Shown one piece after another: positions 27,829 to 37,145 of a stretch of DNA of 64,000 nt (positions are counted from its first letter, which is position 1; every line of letters begins with the position of its first letter). A program made the position numbers and the translations under genes. Source of the DNA: Mesorhizobium denitrificans (GTDB lineage: Bacteria > Pseudomonadota > Alphaproteobacteria > Rhizobiales > Rhizobiaceae); contig NZ_QURN01000001.1 in the NCBI RefSeq assembly GCF_003403035.1, forward strand, positions 62,001-126,000. Direction: 5' to 3'. The notes beneath the pieces are model-generated. The model did not search any database. It was not told the origin of the DNA and saw nothing but the letters and a program-made list of their open reading frames with translations.

Positions 27829-28419
27829 CTACCCGTCCGCTCGCATGTGAAGCGCGGCTTCCTCGACCAGCGTCTTGCATGTGCGGTTCATGCCGCTGCG
27901 CAGGCGCTCAGACTTGAACTCACCGTTTTCTTCGAACGCTTCATTTGCGTTCGGCACGGAAACCTGCGGCGCGATTACTTCCATCTGGATATGCACAAGC
28001 ACCTGCCGCAGATGCGAGGCACTGCGAATACCAGCAAAATTTCCTTCCGACGAGGAGCAAATGCAGCCAATCTTACCGCCAAAAGCGCGAATGCTCTTGC
28101 CGTTTTCTTTCGCGCGGCTGATCCAGTCGATGGTGTTTTTCAGAAGCGGCGGCATCGAGCCATTATATTCCGGCGTACAAATCATCACCGCATCATGCGC
28201 AACGAACAGCCGCGCCAGCTTGATTGCATTTTCAGGAACGCCTTCCTCGGCTTCGAGGTCCTGATTCATGATAGGCAGCGGAAAATCAGCGAGCGAAATA
28301 CGGGTCACTTCAGCGCCTTGTAGCGCCAGTTCTTTTTGCGCCAGATCAGCAACCTTGCCGCTGTAAGCGCCGGTTCGTGTGGACCCGGCGAACAGCAGAA
28401 TGCGCGGCGCGCGGCTCAA
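27829..28419 (-). CDS. NADPH-dependent FMN reductase family protein
   Basis: A 196-residue flavodoxin-fold enzyme that reduces FMN or quinones with NAD(P)H. It has LLFAGSTRTGAYSGK (FMN phosphate site), DAVMICTPEYNGSMPPLLKNTIDW (the PEYNGS motif of the family) and GGKIGCICSSSEG. I place the start at TTG 28419: GGAGG lies 8 bases upstream and the TTG overlaps the pmtA stop (TTGA). The alternative ATG at 28446 lies deep inside pmtA. Tight coupling with pmtA and pyrF makes one operon. Confidence 0.85.
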   Translation of the reverse strand: MSRAPRILLFAGSTRTGAYSGKVADLAQKELALQGAEVTRISLADFPLPIMNQDLEAEEGVPENAIKLARLFVAHDAVMICTPEYNGSMPPLLKNTIDWISRAKENGKSIRAFGGKIGCICSSSEGNFAGIRSASHLRQVLVHIQMEVIAPQVSVPNANEAFEENGEFKSERLRSGMNRTCKTLVEEAALHMRADG

Positions 28420-29018
28420 TGGTGCAGCCTCCGCCGATAGACCCACAGCCGGGTGGGCGGAATGTTGCGCAGGATGAAATCGAGATGCTCAACCGTGTAG
28501 TCGCCCAATCCCGGCGGAATTGGCGATTTTGGCCCGTATGTGAGCTGCACCACTGGCCGCCCGGCGGGCATGCGCTTCAACAGCCCTTCCAGATATTGCA
28601 CGCGCTTCTGTACGGGGAAATTGAGCAGCGGAACGCCTGAAACCACCGAGTCGAACAGCTTCGGCGTGTCGTCGCTGAGCGATTTGTCGAGGTCGAAAGC
28701 ATCGCCTTCGATGACATTCACCTGCGGGAAAAGCCGCCGCAGATGCACGACAAAATCATGGGAATATTCAAGCGTATAAAGATTGGAAGGCTTCACGCCG
28801 TGCTTGAGAATGTACTTGGTGATGATGCCGGTGCCTGGCCCGACTTCCAGCACAGGAAGACCTGAATTTGTGTCGATCACCGATGCCATTTTACGGGCAG
28901 TTACCGAGCTTGTCGGCATTATGGCCCCGACTGCCTTTGGCTTGTCGATCCAGCCTTTGAAGAATTTCAACTCATCGTCAAATTTCGCCGCAAGCTTGCG
29001 AAGCGCCAGACCAGCCAT
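28416..29018 (-). CDS. pmtA: Phospholipid N-methyltransferase (phosphatidylethanolamine methylation)
   Basis: A 200-residue SAM-dependent methyltransferase of the Sinorhizobium PmtA type that converts phosphatidylethanolamine to phosphatidylcholine. Motif I is VLEVGPGTGIITKY; FKGWIDKPKAVGAIMPTSS at the N terminus and RRLFPQVNVIEGDAFDL are typical of this branch rather than the small-molecule type. It acts at the inner membrane surface. Position next to dnaJ is usual in Rhizobiales. GGAGGGA precedes the ATG. Its stop overlaps the next gene's TTG. Confidence 0.92.
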   Translation of the reverse strand: MAGLALRKLAAKFDDELKFFKGWIDKPKAVGAIMPTSSVTARKMASVIDTNSGLPVLEVGPGTGIITKYILKHGVKPSNLYTLEYSHDFVVHLRRLFPQVNVIEGDAFDLDKSLSDDTPKLFDSVVSGVPLLNFPVQKRVQYLEGLLKRMPAGRPVVQLTYGPKSPIPPGLGDYTVEHLDFILRNIPPTRLWVYRRRLHH

Positions 29019-29134
29019 CGAAAAATCCCTCCAACTGCTTCGCTCGACCTGAAAAGCGCTCTAGCACCCTGAGTCTCAAACGCAAGGAGAAACGTAAATC
29101 ACCCACTGCTAATCCGTGGGTCTAGGTCCTGACC

Positions 29135-30271
29135 CTACCTCTCCCCGAAAGATTCAAAGAAATCCTTCATGCGCGAAAAGAAACCCGCAGATTGCGGCGA
29201 ATTTTCTTTCGAAGAAATAGCGTCGAATTCCTCCAGAAGCTCTTTTTGCCGTTTGGTCAGGTTCTGCGGCGTTTCCACGGCGGTCTGAATGTAGAGATCG
29301 CCCATCTGCGCCTGCCGCAACACGGGCATACCCTTGCCCTTCAGCCGGAACTGCTTTCCGTTCTGGGTACCGTCCGGCACTTTCACGCGTGTCTGGGTGC
29401 CGTCCAGTGTGGTCACTTCAAACTGGCCGCCAAGTGCCGCCGCTGTCATTGAAATCGGCACGCGGCAATAAAGGTCTGCGCCGTCGCGCTGGAAAAACTC
29501 GTGCGGCTTCACGGCAAGGAAAATATAGAGGTCGCCGGATGGTCCGCCGCGCAGGCCCGCTTCGCCTTCGTTTGATAGGCGAATGCGCGTGCCATCTTCA
29601 ATGCCGGCCGGAATGTTCACCGAAAGCGAGCGCTCCTGAATGGTGCGGCCCTGGCCGTTGCATTTGGGGCAGGGGTCTTTGATCGTCTGGCCGCGGCCGC
29701 CGCATTGCGGGCAGACACGCTCGATGGAGAAAAAGCCCTGGCTTGCGCGCACTTTGCCGTGGCCGCCGCACATGGCGCAATTCACCGGCTGCGTGCCGGG
29801 TTTTGCCCCAGTGCCAGAGCAATCCGTGCAGGCGATCGAGGACGGCACGCGGATCTGCGCGGTCTTGCCCGTATAGGCTTCCTCCAGGGTGATTTCCATA
29901 TTGTAGCGCAGGTCTGCCCCGCGCTCGCGTCCGCCGGTGGAGCGGCGGCGTCCGCCGCCACCCATCATCTCACCGAAAATATCTTCGAAAATATCCGAGA
30001 ACCCACCACCGCCGAAGCCGTTGGAGAAGCCGCCCCCACCGCCGCCATGCTCAAACGCGGCGTGGCCGAAGCGATCATACGCCGCGCGCTTCTGCGGGTC
30101 TTTCAGGCAGTCATAGGCTTCGCCGATTTCCTTGAACTTTATCTCGGCGGCGTGATCGCCGGGGTTGCGGTCGGGGTGGAACTGCATGGCAAGCTTGCGA
30201 TAAGCGGCCTTGAGTTGTTTCTCATCCGCACCGCGCGCAACGCCCAATGTCTCGTAGAAGTCAGCCTTCAT
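29135..30271 (-). CDS. dnaJ: Chaperone protein DnaJ
   Basis: Co-chaperone of 378 residues that stimulates DnaK. The J-domain (1-70) has the HPD motif in [11 protein letters not shown] Gly/Phe region ([22 protein letters not shown]) follows, then four CxxCxGxG zinc repeats ([32 protein letters not shown]) and the C-terminal substrate-binding domains. Length is standard. It follows dnaK on the same strand with a terminator between them, so it may have partly separate expression. Its TAG stop runs directly into GGTCAGGACCTAG, a sequence also found after rnd. Confidence 0.97.
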   Translation of the reverse strand: MKADFYETLGVARGADEKQLKAAYRKLAMQFHPDRNPGDHAAEIKFKEIGEAYDCLKDPQKRAAYDRFGHAAFEHGGGGGGFSNGFGGGGFSDIFEDIFGEMMGGGGRRRSTGGRERGADLRYNMEITLEEAYTGKTAQIRVPSSIACTDCSGTGAKPGTQPVNCAMCGGHGKVRASQGFFSIERVCPQCGGRGQTIKDPCPKCNGQGRTIQERSLSVNIPAGIEDGTRIRLSNEGEAGLRGGPSGDLYIFLAVKPHEFFQRDGADLYCRVPISMTAAALGGQFEVTTLDGTQTRVKVPDGTQNGKQFRLKGKGMPVLRQAQMGDLYIQTAVETPQNLTKRQKELLEEFDAISSKENSPQSAGFFSRMKDFFESFGER

Positions 30272-30333
30272 TCTGTCCCGCCCAGCTTGCCCTGCAATAC
30301 CAAACCACCATGAATGTCCCTCATAGGGTTACA

Positions 30334-30360
30334 AAAAGCCCGGCATTATGCCGGGCTTTT
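30334..30360 (-). terminator. Terminator between dnaK and dnaJ
   Basis: AAAAGCCCGGCAT and ATGCCGGGCTTTT form a near-perfect palindrome flanked by A and T runs on both sides. Read on the minus strand it would end most dnaK transcripts, leaving dnaJ at a lower level. Confidence 0.8.
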
Positions 30361-30378
30361 CGATCACAGCCGCTCTTG

Positions 30379-32292
30379 CTAAGCGGATTTCTTTTTGTCG
30401 TCTTCGTCGATTTCTTCGAAGTCGGCATCAACGACATCGCTGTCCTTGGCCGCGTCGGCCTGCGCGTCAGCCTCGGCCGCCTGTGCCTGTGAGGCTTCAT
30501 ACATCGCCTGACCAAGCTTCATCGAAGCTTCCGTCAGCGCCTGCGACTTGGCATTGATAGCCTCGACGTCGTCGCCTTCGGTTGCGGTCTTGAGCGCGGC
30601 AATCGCATCGGCAATCGCGGTGCGATCAGCTTCCGAAACCTTGTCGCCATATTCCTTCAGAGACTTCTCTGCGGAATGGACAAGTGCCTCAGACTGATTG
30701 CGTGCCTCAACCAGCGCCCTGCGCTTCTTGTCGGTCTCGGCGTTCGCTTCCGCGTCCTTCACCATCTTGTCGATGTCGGCGTCAGACAGACCGCCCGATG
30801 CTTGGATGCGGATCTGCTGCTCCTTGCCCGTGCCCTTGTCCTTGGCCGAAACATTCACGATGCCGTTGGCGTCGATGTCGAATGTGACCTCGATCTGCGG
30901 CACGCCGCGCGGTGCAGGCGGAAGGCCAACCAGATCGAACTGACCGAGCATCTTGTTGTCCGCTGCCATTTCGCGCTCGCCCTGGAACACGCGGATCGTG
31001 ACCGCCGATTGTGAATCCTCAGCCGTGGAGAAGACCTGGCTCTTCTTGGTGGGGATCGTGGTGTTGCGCTCGATCAGGCGGGTGAACACGCCGCCCAGCG
31101 TCTCGATGCCCAGCGAAAGCGGGGTCACGTCGAGCAGCAGAACGTCCTTCACGTCGCCCTGCAGAACACCGGCCTGAATGGCCGCACCAAGCGCCACAAC
31201 CTCATCGGGGTTGACGCCCTTATGCGGTTCCTTGCCGAAGAACTGCTTCACGATTTCCTGAATCTTGGGCATACGGGTCATGCCGCCGACCAGAACGACC
31301 TCGTCGATTTCGCCTGCCTTAAGACCGGCGTCCTTGAGTGCGGCCTTGCAAGGCTCGATCGTGCGCTGCACCAGATCGTCCACGAGGCTTTCGAACTTGG
31401 CGCGCGTCAGCTTCATGGTCAGGTGCTTCGGACCCGTCGCATCCGCCGTGATGAACGGCAGGTTGATTTCGGTCTGCGCCGAAGACGACAGCTCGATCTT
31501 CGCCTTTTCCGCAGCTTCCTTCAGGCGCTGCAGGGCGAGCTTGTCGTTCTTCAGGTCGATGCCCTGTTCTTTCTTGAACTCGTCAGCCAGATACTCGACC
31601 AGACGCATGTCGAAGTCTTCGCCGCCGAGGAAGGTGTCGCCATTGGTGGACTTCACCTCGAACACGCCGTCGCCGATTTCCAGCACGGAAATGTCGAACG
31701 TACCGCCACCAAGGTCATAAACCGCGATGGTCTTGCCTTCGCGCTTGTCGAGGCCATAGGCCAGCGCCGCTGCGGTCGGCTCGTTGATGATGCGCAGAAC
31801 CTCAAGACCGGCAATCTTGCCTGCGTCCTTGGTTGCCTGGCGCTGTGCGTCGTTGAAATAAGCCGGAACGGTGATGACGGCCTTTTCGACCTTCTCGCCG
31901 AGATAGGCTTCCGCCGTTTCCTTCATCTTCTGCAGGATCATCGCCGAAATCTGGCTTGGCGACTGCTTCTTGCCGCCTGCCTCGACCCATGCGTCGCCAT
32001 TGTCGCCTTTTACGATCTTGTAGGGGACAAGCTTCTTGTCTTTCTCCGTCACAGGATCGTCGAAGCGGCGGCCGATCAGGCGCTTGACCGCGAAGACAGT
32101 GTTTTCAGGATTGGTGACTGCCTGGCGCTTGGCCGGCTGTCCTACGAGGCGCTCGCCGTCGCCGGTGAATGCGACGATGGATGGTGTAGTGCGCGCGCCT
32201 TCAGCATTTTCGATAACTTTCGCGTCTTTTCCGTCCATGACGGCGACGCAGGAATTTGTCGTTCCCAGATCGATGCCGATTACTTTTGCCAT
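30379..32292 (-). CDS. dnaK: Chaperone protein DnaK (Hsp70)
   Basis: A 637-residue ATP-driven chaperone. The ATPase domain opens with [14 protein letters not shown], continues with [17 protein letters not shown] and [16 protein letters not shown], and has LVGGMTRMP; the substrate domain follows ([17 protein letters not shown] linker region) and the acidic tail ends [12 protein letters not shown]. Start ATG 32292 has GGAGA upstream; the open frame before it is leader sequence. A heat-shock-type promoter is visible upstream. Confidence 0.98.
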   Translation of the reverse strand: MAKVIGIDLGTTNSCVAVMDGKDAKVIENAEGARTTPSIVAFTGDGERLVGQPAKRQAVTNPENTVFAVKRLIGRRFDDPVTEKDKKLVPYKIVKGDNGDAWVEAGGKKQSPSQISAMILQKMKETAEAYLGEKVEKAVITVPAYFNDAQRQATKDAGKIAGLEVLRIINEPTAAALAYGLDKREGKTIAVYDLGGGTFDISVLEIGDGVFEVKSTNGDTFLGGEDFDMRLVEYLADEFKKEQGIDLKNDKLALQRLKEAAEKAKIELSSSAQTEINLPFITADATGPKHLTMKLTRAKFESLVDDLVQRTIEPCKAALKDAGLKAGEIDEVVLVGGMTRMPKIQEIVKQFFGKEPHKGVNPDEVVALGAAIQAGVLQGDVKDVLLLDVTPLSLGIETLGGVFTRLIERNTTIPTKKSQVFSTAEDSQSAVTIRVFQGEREMAADNKMLGQFDLVGLPPAPRGVPQIEVTFDIDANGIVNVSAKDKGTGKEQQIRIQASGGLSDADIDKMVKDAEANAETDKKRRALVEARNQSEALVHSAEKSLKEYGDKVSEADRTAIADAIAALKTATEGDDVEAINAKSQALTEASMKLGQAMYEASQAQAAEADAQADAAKDSDVVDADFEEIDEDDKKKSA

Positions 32293-32411
32293 TCTTTTCT
32301 CTCCGTTTAGCAGGCTTTCAGGACCCCGAAGGCATTCCGGCGAAAGCCCCTTTCGTATGGATTTCCTTGACCAGGCCAGCTTTTGCAAGAGGCCGATACA
32401 AAGCTGCGGCG

Positions 32412-32441
32412 TATATAGGAATAGCTGTTTTCCCGCGCAAG
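32412..32441 (-). promoter_or_regulatory. Candidate RpoH (sigma-32) promoter of dnaK
   Basis: On the minus strand, CTTGCG is followed after 17 bases by CTATATA, which fits the CTTG...CNTAT-type elements of alphaproteobacterial heat-shock promoters. It lies 120 bases before the dnaK start, giving a leader of about 110 nt. Confidence 0.45.
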
Positions 32442-32515
32442 CGTCTTGAGCCCAATATCAGTGCAATAGATACATGGAAATTCAGGGCGCATTTTGCCGC
32501 AACAAACAAATAGAA

Positions 32516-32539
32516 ACGGCGCCGTTGTTGCGGCGCCGT
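32516..32539 (-). terminator. Terminator of the DUF2852 gene
   Basis: A perfect 9-bp stem (ACGGCGCCG/CGGCGCCGT) with a 6-base loop is followed on the minus strand by TTTCTATTTG. It separates the DUF2852 gene from the dnaK promoter. Confidence 0.75.
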
Positions 32540-32560
32540 CGACTAAAACCGGCTAAGTAC

Positions 32561-32992
32561 TTACTCGTCGAGCAAGCCAGCGCCTTTTCCGCGCTTGGCC
32601 GGCGCCGTCGGCTTATTGCGGTTGGCCATGAAGCGGTCGAACTCTTCAAGGTCTTTCGCGCGGCGCAGTTCGCGAGCATAGGCGTCGAACTCATCGCGCA
32701 TTTCGTCCAGCTTGCGGCGCTCTTCGGCCAGGCGTTCGAGTTCCTTCTCGCGCCAGTCGTCAAAGGCGATATTTCCGGTTGCAGCGCTGGTTTTCCACGA
32801 AGCACGGCGGCATCCGGCGAAAACGCCATCGGTCGCGCGGTTCACGTCACGCTTGAAACCGTCAAGCCGGTCGCCCCAGATGATATAGGCAAGCATGGCA
32901 AGGCCAAGCGGCCAGAACACCACAAATCCAATCACCATGAGCGCAATGGTCGCCGGCGTCCAGGCCGGGCGGATCAAAGCAGTCGTCGTCAT
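32561..32992 (-). CDS. DUF2852 family membrane protein
   Basis: A 143-residue protein with one clear hydrophobic region near the N terminus (TIALMVIGFVVFWPLGLAML, about 15-35) and a long charged helical C-terminal half (WREKELERLAEERRKLDEMRDEF), probably a coiled coil in the cytoplasm. The pattern is that of DUF2852, common in Rhizobiales and of unknown function. ATG 32992 is chosen for its GGGAG site; an ATG 11 codons upstream is possible. It is monocistronic, with its own terminator. Confidence 0.85.
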   Translation of the reverse strand: MTTTALIRPAWTPATIALMVIGFVVFWPLGLAMLAYIIWGDRLDGFKRDVNRATDGVFAGCRRASWKTSAATGNIAFDDWREKELERLAEERRKLDEMRDEFDAYARELRRAKDLEEFDRFMANRNKPTAPAKRGKGAGLLDE

Positions 32993-33112
32993 CTTCTCCC
33001 GTTCCTTCGGTTGCGCAGCGAGCATTTTCCGCTGCTCTCAACGACATGGTAAAGTGATTGCGGCCATTCAAGATGGCTCCATCCTAAACCGGACAGGTGC
33101 TTGATTCGGCTG

Positions 33113-34252
33113 CTATTTTTTGAAGCGGTCCAGAGCCAGCACCAGCAGCCCGCCAATCAAGCCCCAGAAGGCGGAGCCGATGCCGAACAGCGTCAACCCC
33201 GATGCGGTGACCGCAAACGCCGTTGTTGCGGCAAATCTCTGGCGCTCGTCGGCCAGCGCAATCGCCAGTGCGTTGGCGAGCGAGGGCATCAGCGCCAGCC
33301 CCGCCACGAGTGCGATCAGTGCGGCAGGCAGCACCGCGAACACCGCCACCAGCGAAGCGCCGAACACCGCAAAGATCAGATAGAACAGCGCGTAGAACGG
33401 CCCTGTCTTCCAGCGCTCGGCAGGGTCAGGGTGCACATCCGGTCCGGTGCAGATCGCAGCGGAAATTGCCGCGAGGTTGGACGTCGATGCGCCAAACGGC
33501 GCGGTCAGTAGCGACACCAGCCCGGTTATCCCGATCAGCGGGCCGGCAGGCGGTTCATAGCCCGCGGCTTTCAGCACCGCCAAACCAGAGAGGTTCTGTG
33601 AGGCCATCGTCACGAGGTAAAGCGGCACCGCGAGGCCGAATATTGCGCCCGGCGTAAAGCTCGGGCTTATCAGTGTCAGCGTTGAAAGCTCCGGCGCGGG
33701 CAGCGCGCCCACGCGCCCCATGAAGAACGCCAGCGCGCCGCCGCCGATCAGCACGGCCAGCACGGACAGTGACGGGTTGATGATTCTGAACACTAAAAAC
33801 GCAGCCATCAGCGGCAGGATCAGCCACGGATCGAGGGGGATCGTTTTCACTGCGTTGATCGCGAAGGTTACGACGATCCCAGCCAACATCCCCGACGCCA
33901 CCGAATGCGGAATGCGCGAAATCAGCCGCGTCAGTGGACGAAACAGTCCGGTCGCAATCAGCATCAACGCTGCCACGATGAACGCGCCCACGGCCTCTGA
34001 AATATTGAACCCGCTCGACGCTGCAATCAGCGCGGCTCCCGGCGTGGACCATGCCGAAATCACCGGCATTTTCGTCCACCATGAAAGCCACAGGCTTTCG
34101 ACCGCCATGGCGATGCAAAGCGCGGTCACCCAGCTTGCGGTCTGTAGCTGTGTTGCGCCCACTGCGTTGGCAGCCGCTATAATAATGGCGAGCGTGCCGC
34201 CGAATCCGACGATTGCGGCGACAAAGGCCGCGCTTGGTATGGAAAGGCGCAT
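33113..34252 (-). CDS. BenE-family transporter (benzoate/H+ symporter-like)
   Basis: A 379-residue inner-membrane protein with about 11-12 hydrophobic helices. Features of BenE are SWWTKMPVISAWSTPGAALIA near the N terminus and LAVPLYLVTMASQNLSGLAVLKAAGY, with APFGASTSNLAAISAAI later. BenE members import benzoate with protons, but no aromatic catabolism gene is nearby, so the substrate is open. The start overlaps the stop of the upstream hydrolase by one base (TGATG), which fixes ATG 34252; the longer frame is a shadow of the hydrolase gene. Confidence 0.9.
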   Translation of the reverse strand: MRLSIPSAAFVAAIVGFGGTLAIIIAAANAVGATQLQTASWVTALCIAMAVESLWLSWWTKMPVISAWSTPGAALIAASSGFNISEAVGAFIVAALMLIATGLFRPLTRLISRIPHSVASGMLAGIVVTFAINAVKTIPLDPWLILPLMAAFLVFRIINPSLSVLAVLIGGGALAFFMGRVGALPAPELSTLTLISPSFTPGAIFGLAVPLYLVTMASQNLSGLAVLKAAGYEPPAGPLIGITGLVSLLTAPFGASTSNLAAISAAICTGPDVHPDPAERWKTGPFYALFYLIFAVFGASLVAVFAVLPAALIALVAGLALMPSLANALAIALADERQRFAATTAFAVTASGLTLFGIGSAFWGLIGGLLVLALDRFKK

Positions 34253-35025
34253 CAGCCGATCCGCTCGATCATGGACTCGACTGCGCCGATCAGCAATTCG
34301 AGGTCTTGCGGTCGTGAAAGGCGATGATCGCCTTCCGGCACCAGCGAAAGCGTCACGTCGTCGGAGGGCATCAGGCTGGCAAGCTTGAGCGCATGGCTGA
34401 ACGGCACATCGGGGTCGGCCACGCCTTGTATGATCTGCACCGGGCAATGCGTATCGATCGGCCGGTCCATAACCAGGTTCTGCGCACCGTCTTCAATCAG
34501 CGCGCGCGTATACATGTAGGGCTGGTCGGAATATTCGGACGGTTCCGCGAAATAGCCCTTCTCCGTGAGGTCTTTGCGCTGCGCGTCCGTCAGTTTCGGC
34601 TCCACAAGTTCGCGCGTGAAATCCGGCGCAGGCGCCAGCAGAATCAGCGCGCCGATCCGCTCGCCTTCGCCCGCCTTGCGCAGTTCCTGCGCCATGCGCA
34701 GCGCGATCCATGCGCCCATTGATGAGCCGACAAAAATCTGCGGTCCCTCGCTGAATGCGCGCAACACGGCAAGGCTTTCCGCGAGCCAGCGGGAGATCGT
34801 GCCGTCCTTGAATTCACCGCCCGACTCACCGTGCCCGGAATAGTCGTGGCGCAAAAAGGCGTGGCCGGATTTCTCGGCCCATTGGTTCAGCGCGTCGGCC
34901 TTGGTGCCCAGCATGTCGGACTTGTAGCCGCCCAGCCAAACCACGCCGGGCATCGTTCCCTTGCGTGCCCGCACGGCAATCTGCGCGCCACCAACCTCCA
35001 TTCGTGTCACTGGATCGCTTGCCAT
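34252..35025 (-). CDS. Alpha/beta hydrolase (ABHD10-like thioesterase/esterase)
   Basis: A 257-residue soluble serine hydrolase: oxyanion region VVWLGGYKSD, the HDYSGHGES segment, nucleophile in GSSMGAW, and a C-terminal acid/base pair in VADPDVPFSHA and PEGDHRLSRPQD (late His). The pattern is that of ABHD10-like acyl-protein thioesterases and mycophenolic-acid-glucuronide esterases. It forms a two-gene operon with the BenE-type transporter; together they suggest uptake and hydrolysis of an aromatic or acyl compound, which is inference. Confidence 0.87.
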   Translation of the reverse strand: MASDPVTRMEVGGAQIAVRARKGTMPGVVWLGGYKSDMLGTKADALNQWAEKSGHAFLRHDYSGHGESGGEFKDGTISRWLAESLAVLRAFSEGPQIFVGSSMGAWIALRMAQELRKAGEGERIGALILLAPAPDFTRELVEPKLTDAQRKDLTEKGYFAEPSEYSDQPYMYTRALIEDGAQNLVMDRPIDTHCPVQIIQGVADPDVPFSHALKLASLMPSDDVTLSLVPEGDHRLSRPQDLELLIGAVESMIERIG

Positions 35026-35273
35026 GCCTGCGTTTAGTCCTATCTAAATTAAGCTACGCCTCATGCCACAGGCGATTGCTCCCGAAAAGGGAGCGCACCG
35101 CTCCTGCCAGCATATAAATGTGCTCTCGCATGGCGTATAAGACACAGCAGCATTCAACAATGTTCCAGAAAGCAATGAATGGTGCATCTTTTCACAGGCT
35201 GTGCTATTGACAGCCGCCGCGCGGCAACCACATTGGCGCGGCTTTTCATCAACGGCTTAAGGAGAAAAAGGCC

Positions 35274-35810
35274 ATTCGCAGACCGTTTAAAGCAGCCGCG
35301 CCCGTAAAGGACGGCCCTCGTGCAAATCGCGACATCCGCGTTCCTCAGGTTCAACTCATCGACGCAGACGGCAACAATCAGGGCGTCGTTTCAATCAACG
35401 ATGCGCTGCAAGCCGCAGAAGATGCTGGCCTGGACCTCGTTGAAATCTCGCCGAATTCGACACCGCCTGTCACCAAGATTCTCGATCTGGGCAAGCTGAA
35501 ATACGCCTCCCAGAAGAAGGCCGCCGAGGCGCGCAAGCACCAGAAGGTCATCGAGATCAAGGAAATCAAGATGCGCCCGAACATCGACACCCATGATTAT
35601 GAGGTGAAGATGAAGGCTGTGCGCCGTTTCTTTGAAGAAGGTGACAAGGTTAAATTGACGTTGCGCTTCCGTGGCCGCGAAATGGCTCACATGGAACTCG
35701 GCATGGAGTTGCTGAACCGTGTGCGCGAAGAAACTGCAAGCATTGCCAAGGTGGAAGCCGAGCCGAAGCTCGAAGGCCGCCAGATGATGATGGTGCTGGC
35801 GCCAAGGTAA
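35274..35810 (+). CDS. infC: Translation initiation factor IF-3 (ATT start)
   Basis: A 178-residue initiation factor that keeps 30S subunits free and proofreads the start codon. The only start consistent with the family N terminus is ATT at 35274, giving [15 protein letters not shown], with AAGGAG nine bases upstream; there is no ATG, GTG or TTG near it. The N domain has [11 protein letters not shown] and [10 protein letters not shown], the linker is Lys-rich, and the C domain has [15 protein letters not shown] and [12 protein letters not shown] starts of infC are the known basis of autoregulation by IF-3 itself. An automatic caller limited to ATG/GTG/TTG would reduce this gene to its last 79 residues. 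Confidence 0.95.
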   Translation: MRRPFKAAAPVKDGPRANRDIRVPQVQLIDADGNNQGVVSINDALQAAEDAGLDLVEISPNSTPPVTKILDLGKLKYASQKKAAEARKHQKVIEIKEIKMRPNIDTHDYEVKMKAVRRFFEEGDKVKLTLRFRGREMAHMELGMELLNRVREETASIAKVEAEPKLEGRQMMMVLAPR

Positions 35811-35857
35811 CACCGGGCGCCGCTCTCACTTTTCTATTCTGAAGCAGATCAAATAAA

Positions 35858-36478
35858 ATGGCACAATCAGCCGACAAGGCGATGACCGAGTACCAGCGCC
35901 TTCGTCGTCTGGTGCTGGCAGCGCTCATTTCAATTATTGCCGTGTTCCTGGTTTTCGGAGCCTCCATCCATTCGGAGAACGTTCACGAACGCATCGAGTG
36001 GGTGGGCCAGATGCTCATCCTTATCGGCATCGGCGGGCGTTTGTGGTCTACGCTTTATATCGGCGGGCGCAAATCGTCCGAAGTTGTGCAGACAGGGCCT
36101 TATTCGGTCACGCGCAATCCGCTCTATTTCTTCTCGGCTGTAGCGGCAGCTGGCGTGGGCGGACAAATGGGCAGCGTGGCGCTGGCTGTTGCCTTCGGTA
36201 TTTTGTGCTGGGTGGCGTTTTCCATTGTCATCCGGCGGGAAGAGGGGTTTCTCTCCGCCAAGCTCGGCCGGCCCTATCTGGAGTATGTCGCGCGCGTGCC
36301 GCGCTTCATTCCCAATCCTTCGCTCTATCGGGACGAGGAATTCGTGACGTTTCGACCGAAGCTTCTGTTGCGAACGCTGAAAGACGGCCTCGCCTTTTTC
36401 CTTTCCGTGCCGCTCTTTGAGCTTATCGAGACTTTGCAGAACAGCGGCACAATTCCGGTTTTCTTCCGCCTTTGGTGA
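35858..36478 (+). CDS. Isoprenylcysteine carboxyl methyltransferase (ICMT/PEMT)-like membrane protein
   Basis: A 206-residue integral membrane protein with about four to five helices and the ICMT/PEMT-type motif GPYSVTRNPLYF, then REEGFLSAKLGRPYLEYVARVPRF (Glu pair and Tyr of the SAM site). Such proteins methylate lipids or small hydrophobic molecules. It sits 47 bases after infC, inside what is usually a pure translation operon. The substrate is unknown. Confidence 0.82.
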   Translation: MAQSADKAMTEYQRLRRLVLAALISIIAVFLVFGASIHSENVHERIEWVGQMLILIGIGGRLWSTLYIGGRKSSEVVQTGPYSVTRNPLYFFSAVAAAGVGGQMGSVALAVAFGILCWVAFSIVIRREEGFLSAKLGRPYLEYVARVPRFIPNPSLYRDEEFVTFRPKLLLRTLKDGLAFFLSVPLFELIETLQNSGTIPVFFRLW

Positions 36479-36893
36479 TTTGGCGCGGCGTTGCCGAACC
36501 TTGCAAGGTTGGTGCTGCCCCCATCCCGCTACCGCGACCTTCTCCCCGTAAACGGGGCCAAGCAGGATAATTGCGATGTCACGCTCGTACTTCGGGCGTT
36601 GGTGATTTACTCGCGGCGCGGCCACCGCCTGCCTCTCCCCGTCAGAACGGGGAGAGGATGCCGGCAGGCAGGCGAGGGGCAGTGCTGACGACACAAGGTT
36701 GATTCCCGCCTCGTCTTCTCGCCAAGTTTGCACCTAAGCACTTGCGCGGCTAATTCCTTGCTGATATGGAGCCGCGTCTTAAGAAAAGCCGCCCGGCAGG
36801 GCATGCCGTGGCGGTCTTTATGCTTTTCGGACTTTGGTCAGTCCGAAGCAAGAACCAGACGCAGCTTAAGTTGCGCATATGAAAGGAAGCAAA
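36479..36893. repeat. Intergenic repeats between the ICMT-like gene and rpmI
   Basis: No gene is visible. Two related hairpins lie here: CCCCGT-AA-ACGGGG near 36544-36557 and a perfect 11-bp one, CCTCTCCCCGT/ACGGGGAGAGG, at 36632-36657, the latter set in GCCTGCCT...AGGCAGGC flanks. These 'CTCTCCCCGT...ACGGGGAGAG' blocks are dispersed repeats of Rhizobiales, and a relative occurs at 49543-49800. The last 150 bases before rpmI must hold the promoter and ribosomal-protein leader. Confidence 0.6.
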
Positions 36894-37103
36894 ATGCCCA
36901 AGATGAAGACCAAGGCCGCTGCAAAAAAGCGGTTCAAGATCACTGGCACTGGCAAGGTTCTTGCGGCTGCGGCCGGCAAGCGCCACGGCATGATCAAGCG
37001 CTCCAACAAGTTCATTCGCGATGCTCGCGGCACCATGGTGCTGGCCGAGCCGGACGGAAAGAAGGTCGTCAAGAACTTCCTGCCGAATGGCGGCGGTATC
37101 TGA
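36894..37103 (+). CDS. rpmI: Large ribosomal subunit protein bL35
   Basis: A 69-residue basic ribosomal protein: [34 protein letters not shown], as in the family. The true start is the second ATG (36894), which has GAAAGGAAG upstream; the frame's first ATG would add five residues and eliminate that site. It is followed 42 bases on by rplT; the two are cotranscribed. Confidence 0.97.
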   Translation: MPKMKTKAAAKKRFKITGTGKVLAAAAGKRHGMIKRSNKFIRDARGTMVLAEPDGKKVVKNFLPNGGGI

Positions 37104-37145
37104 GACCGGACCGAACGATCAGAGCGAATTTAAGGAGATCATGAT

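Noticed and set aside
31222-32310. Long plus-strand open frame
   Set aside because: Antisense shadow of dnaK, arising from GC-skewed third positions. Similar shadows of lepA (8989-10179) and fba (22322-23443) were dropped for the same reason.
35571-35810. Truncated infC or pseudogene
   Set aside because: The gene is full length when the ATT start is accepted; no frameshift is present.
36479-36893. A CRISPR-like or IS remnant in the repeat-rich gap
   Set aside because: The hairpins are not regularly spaced, there are no spacers, and no transposase fragment is seen.
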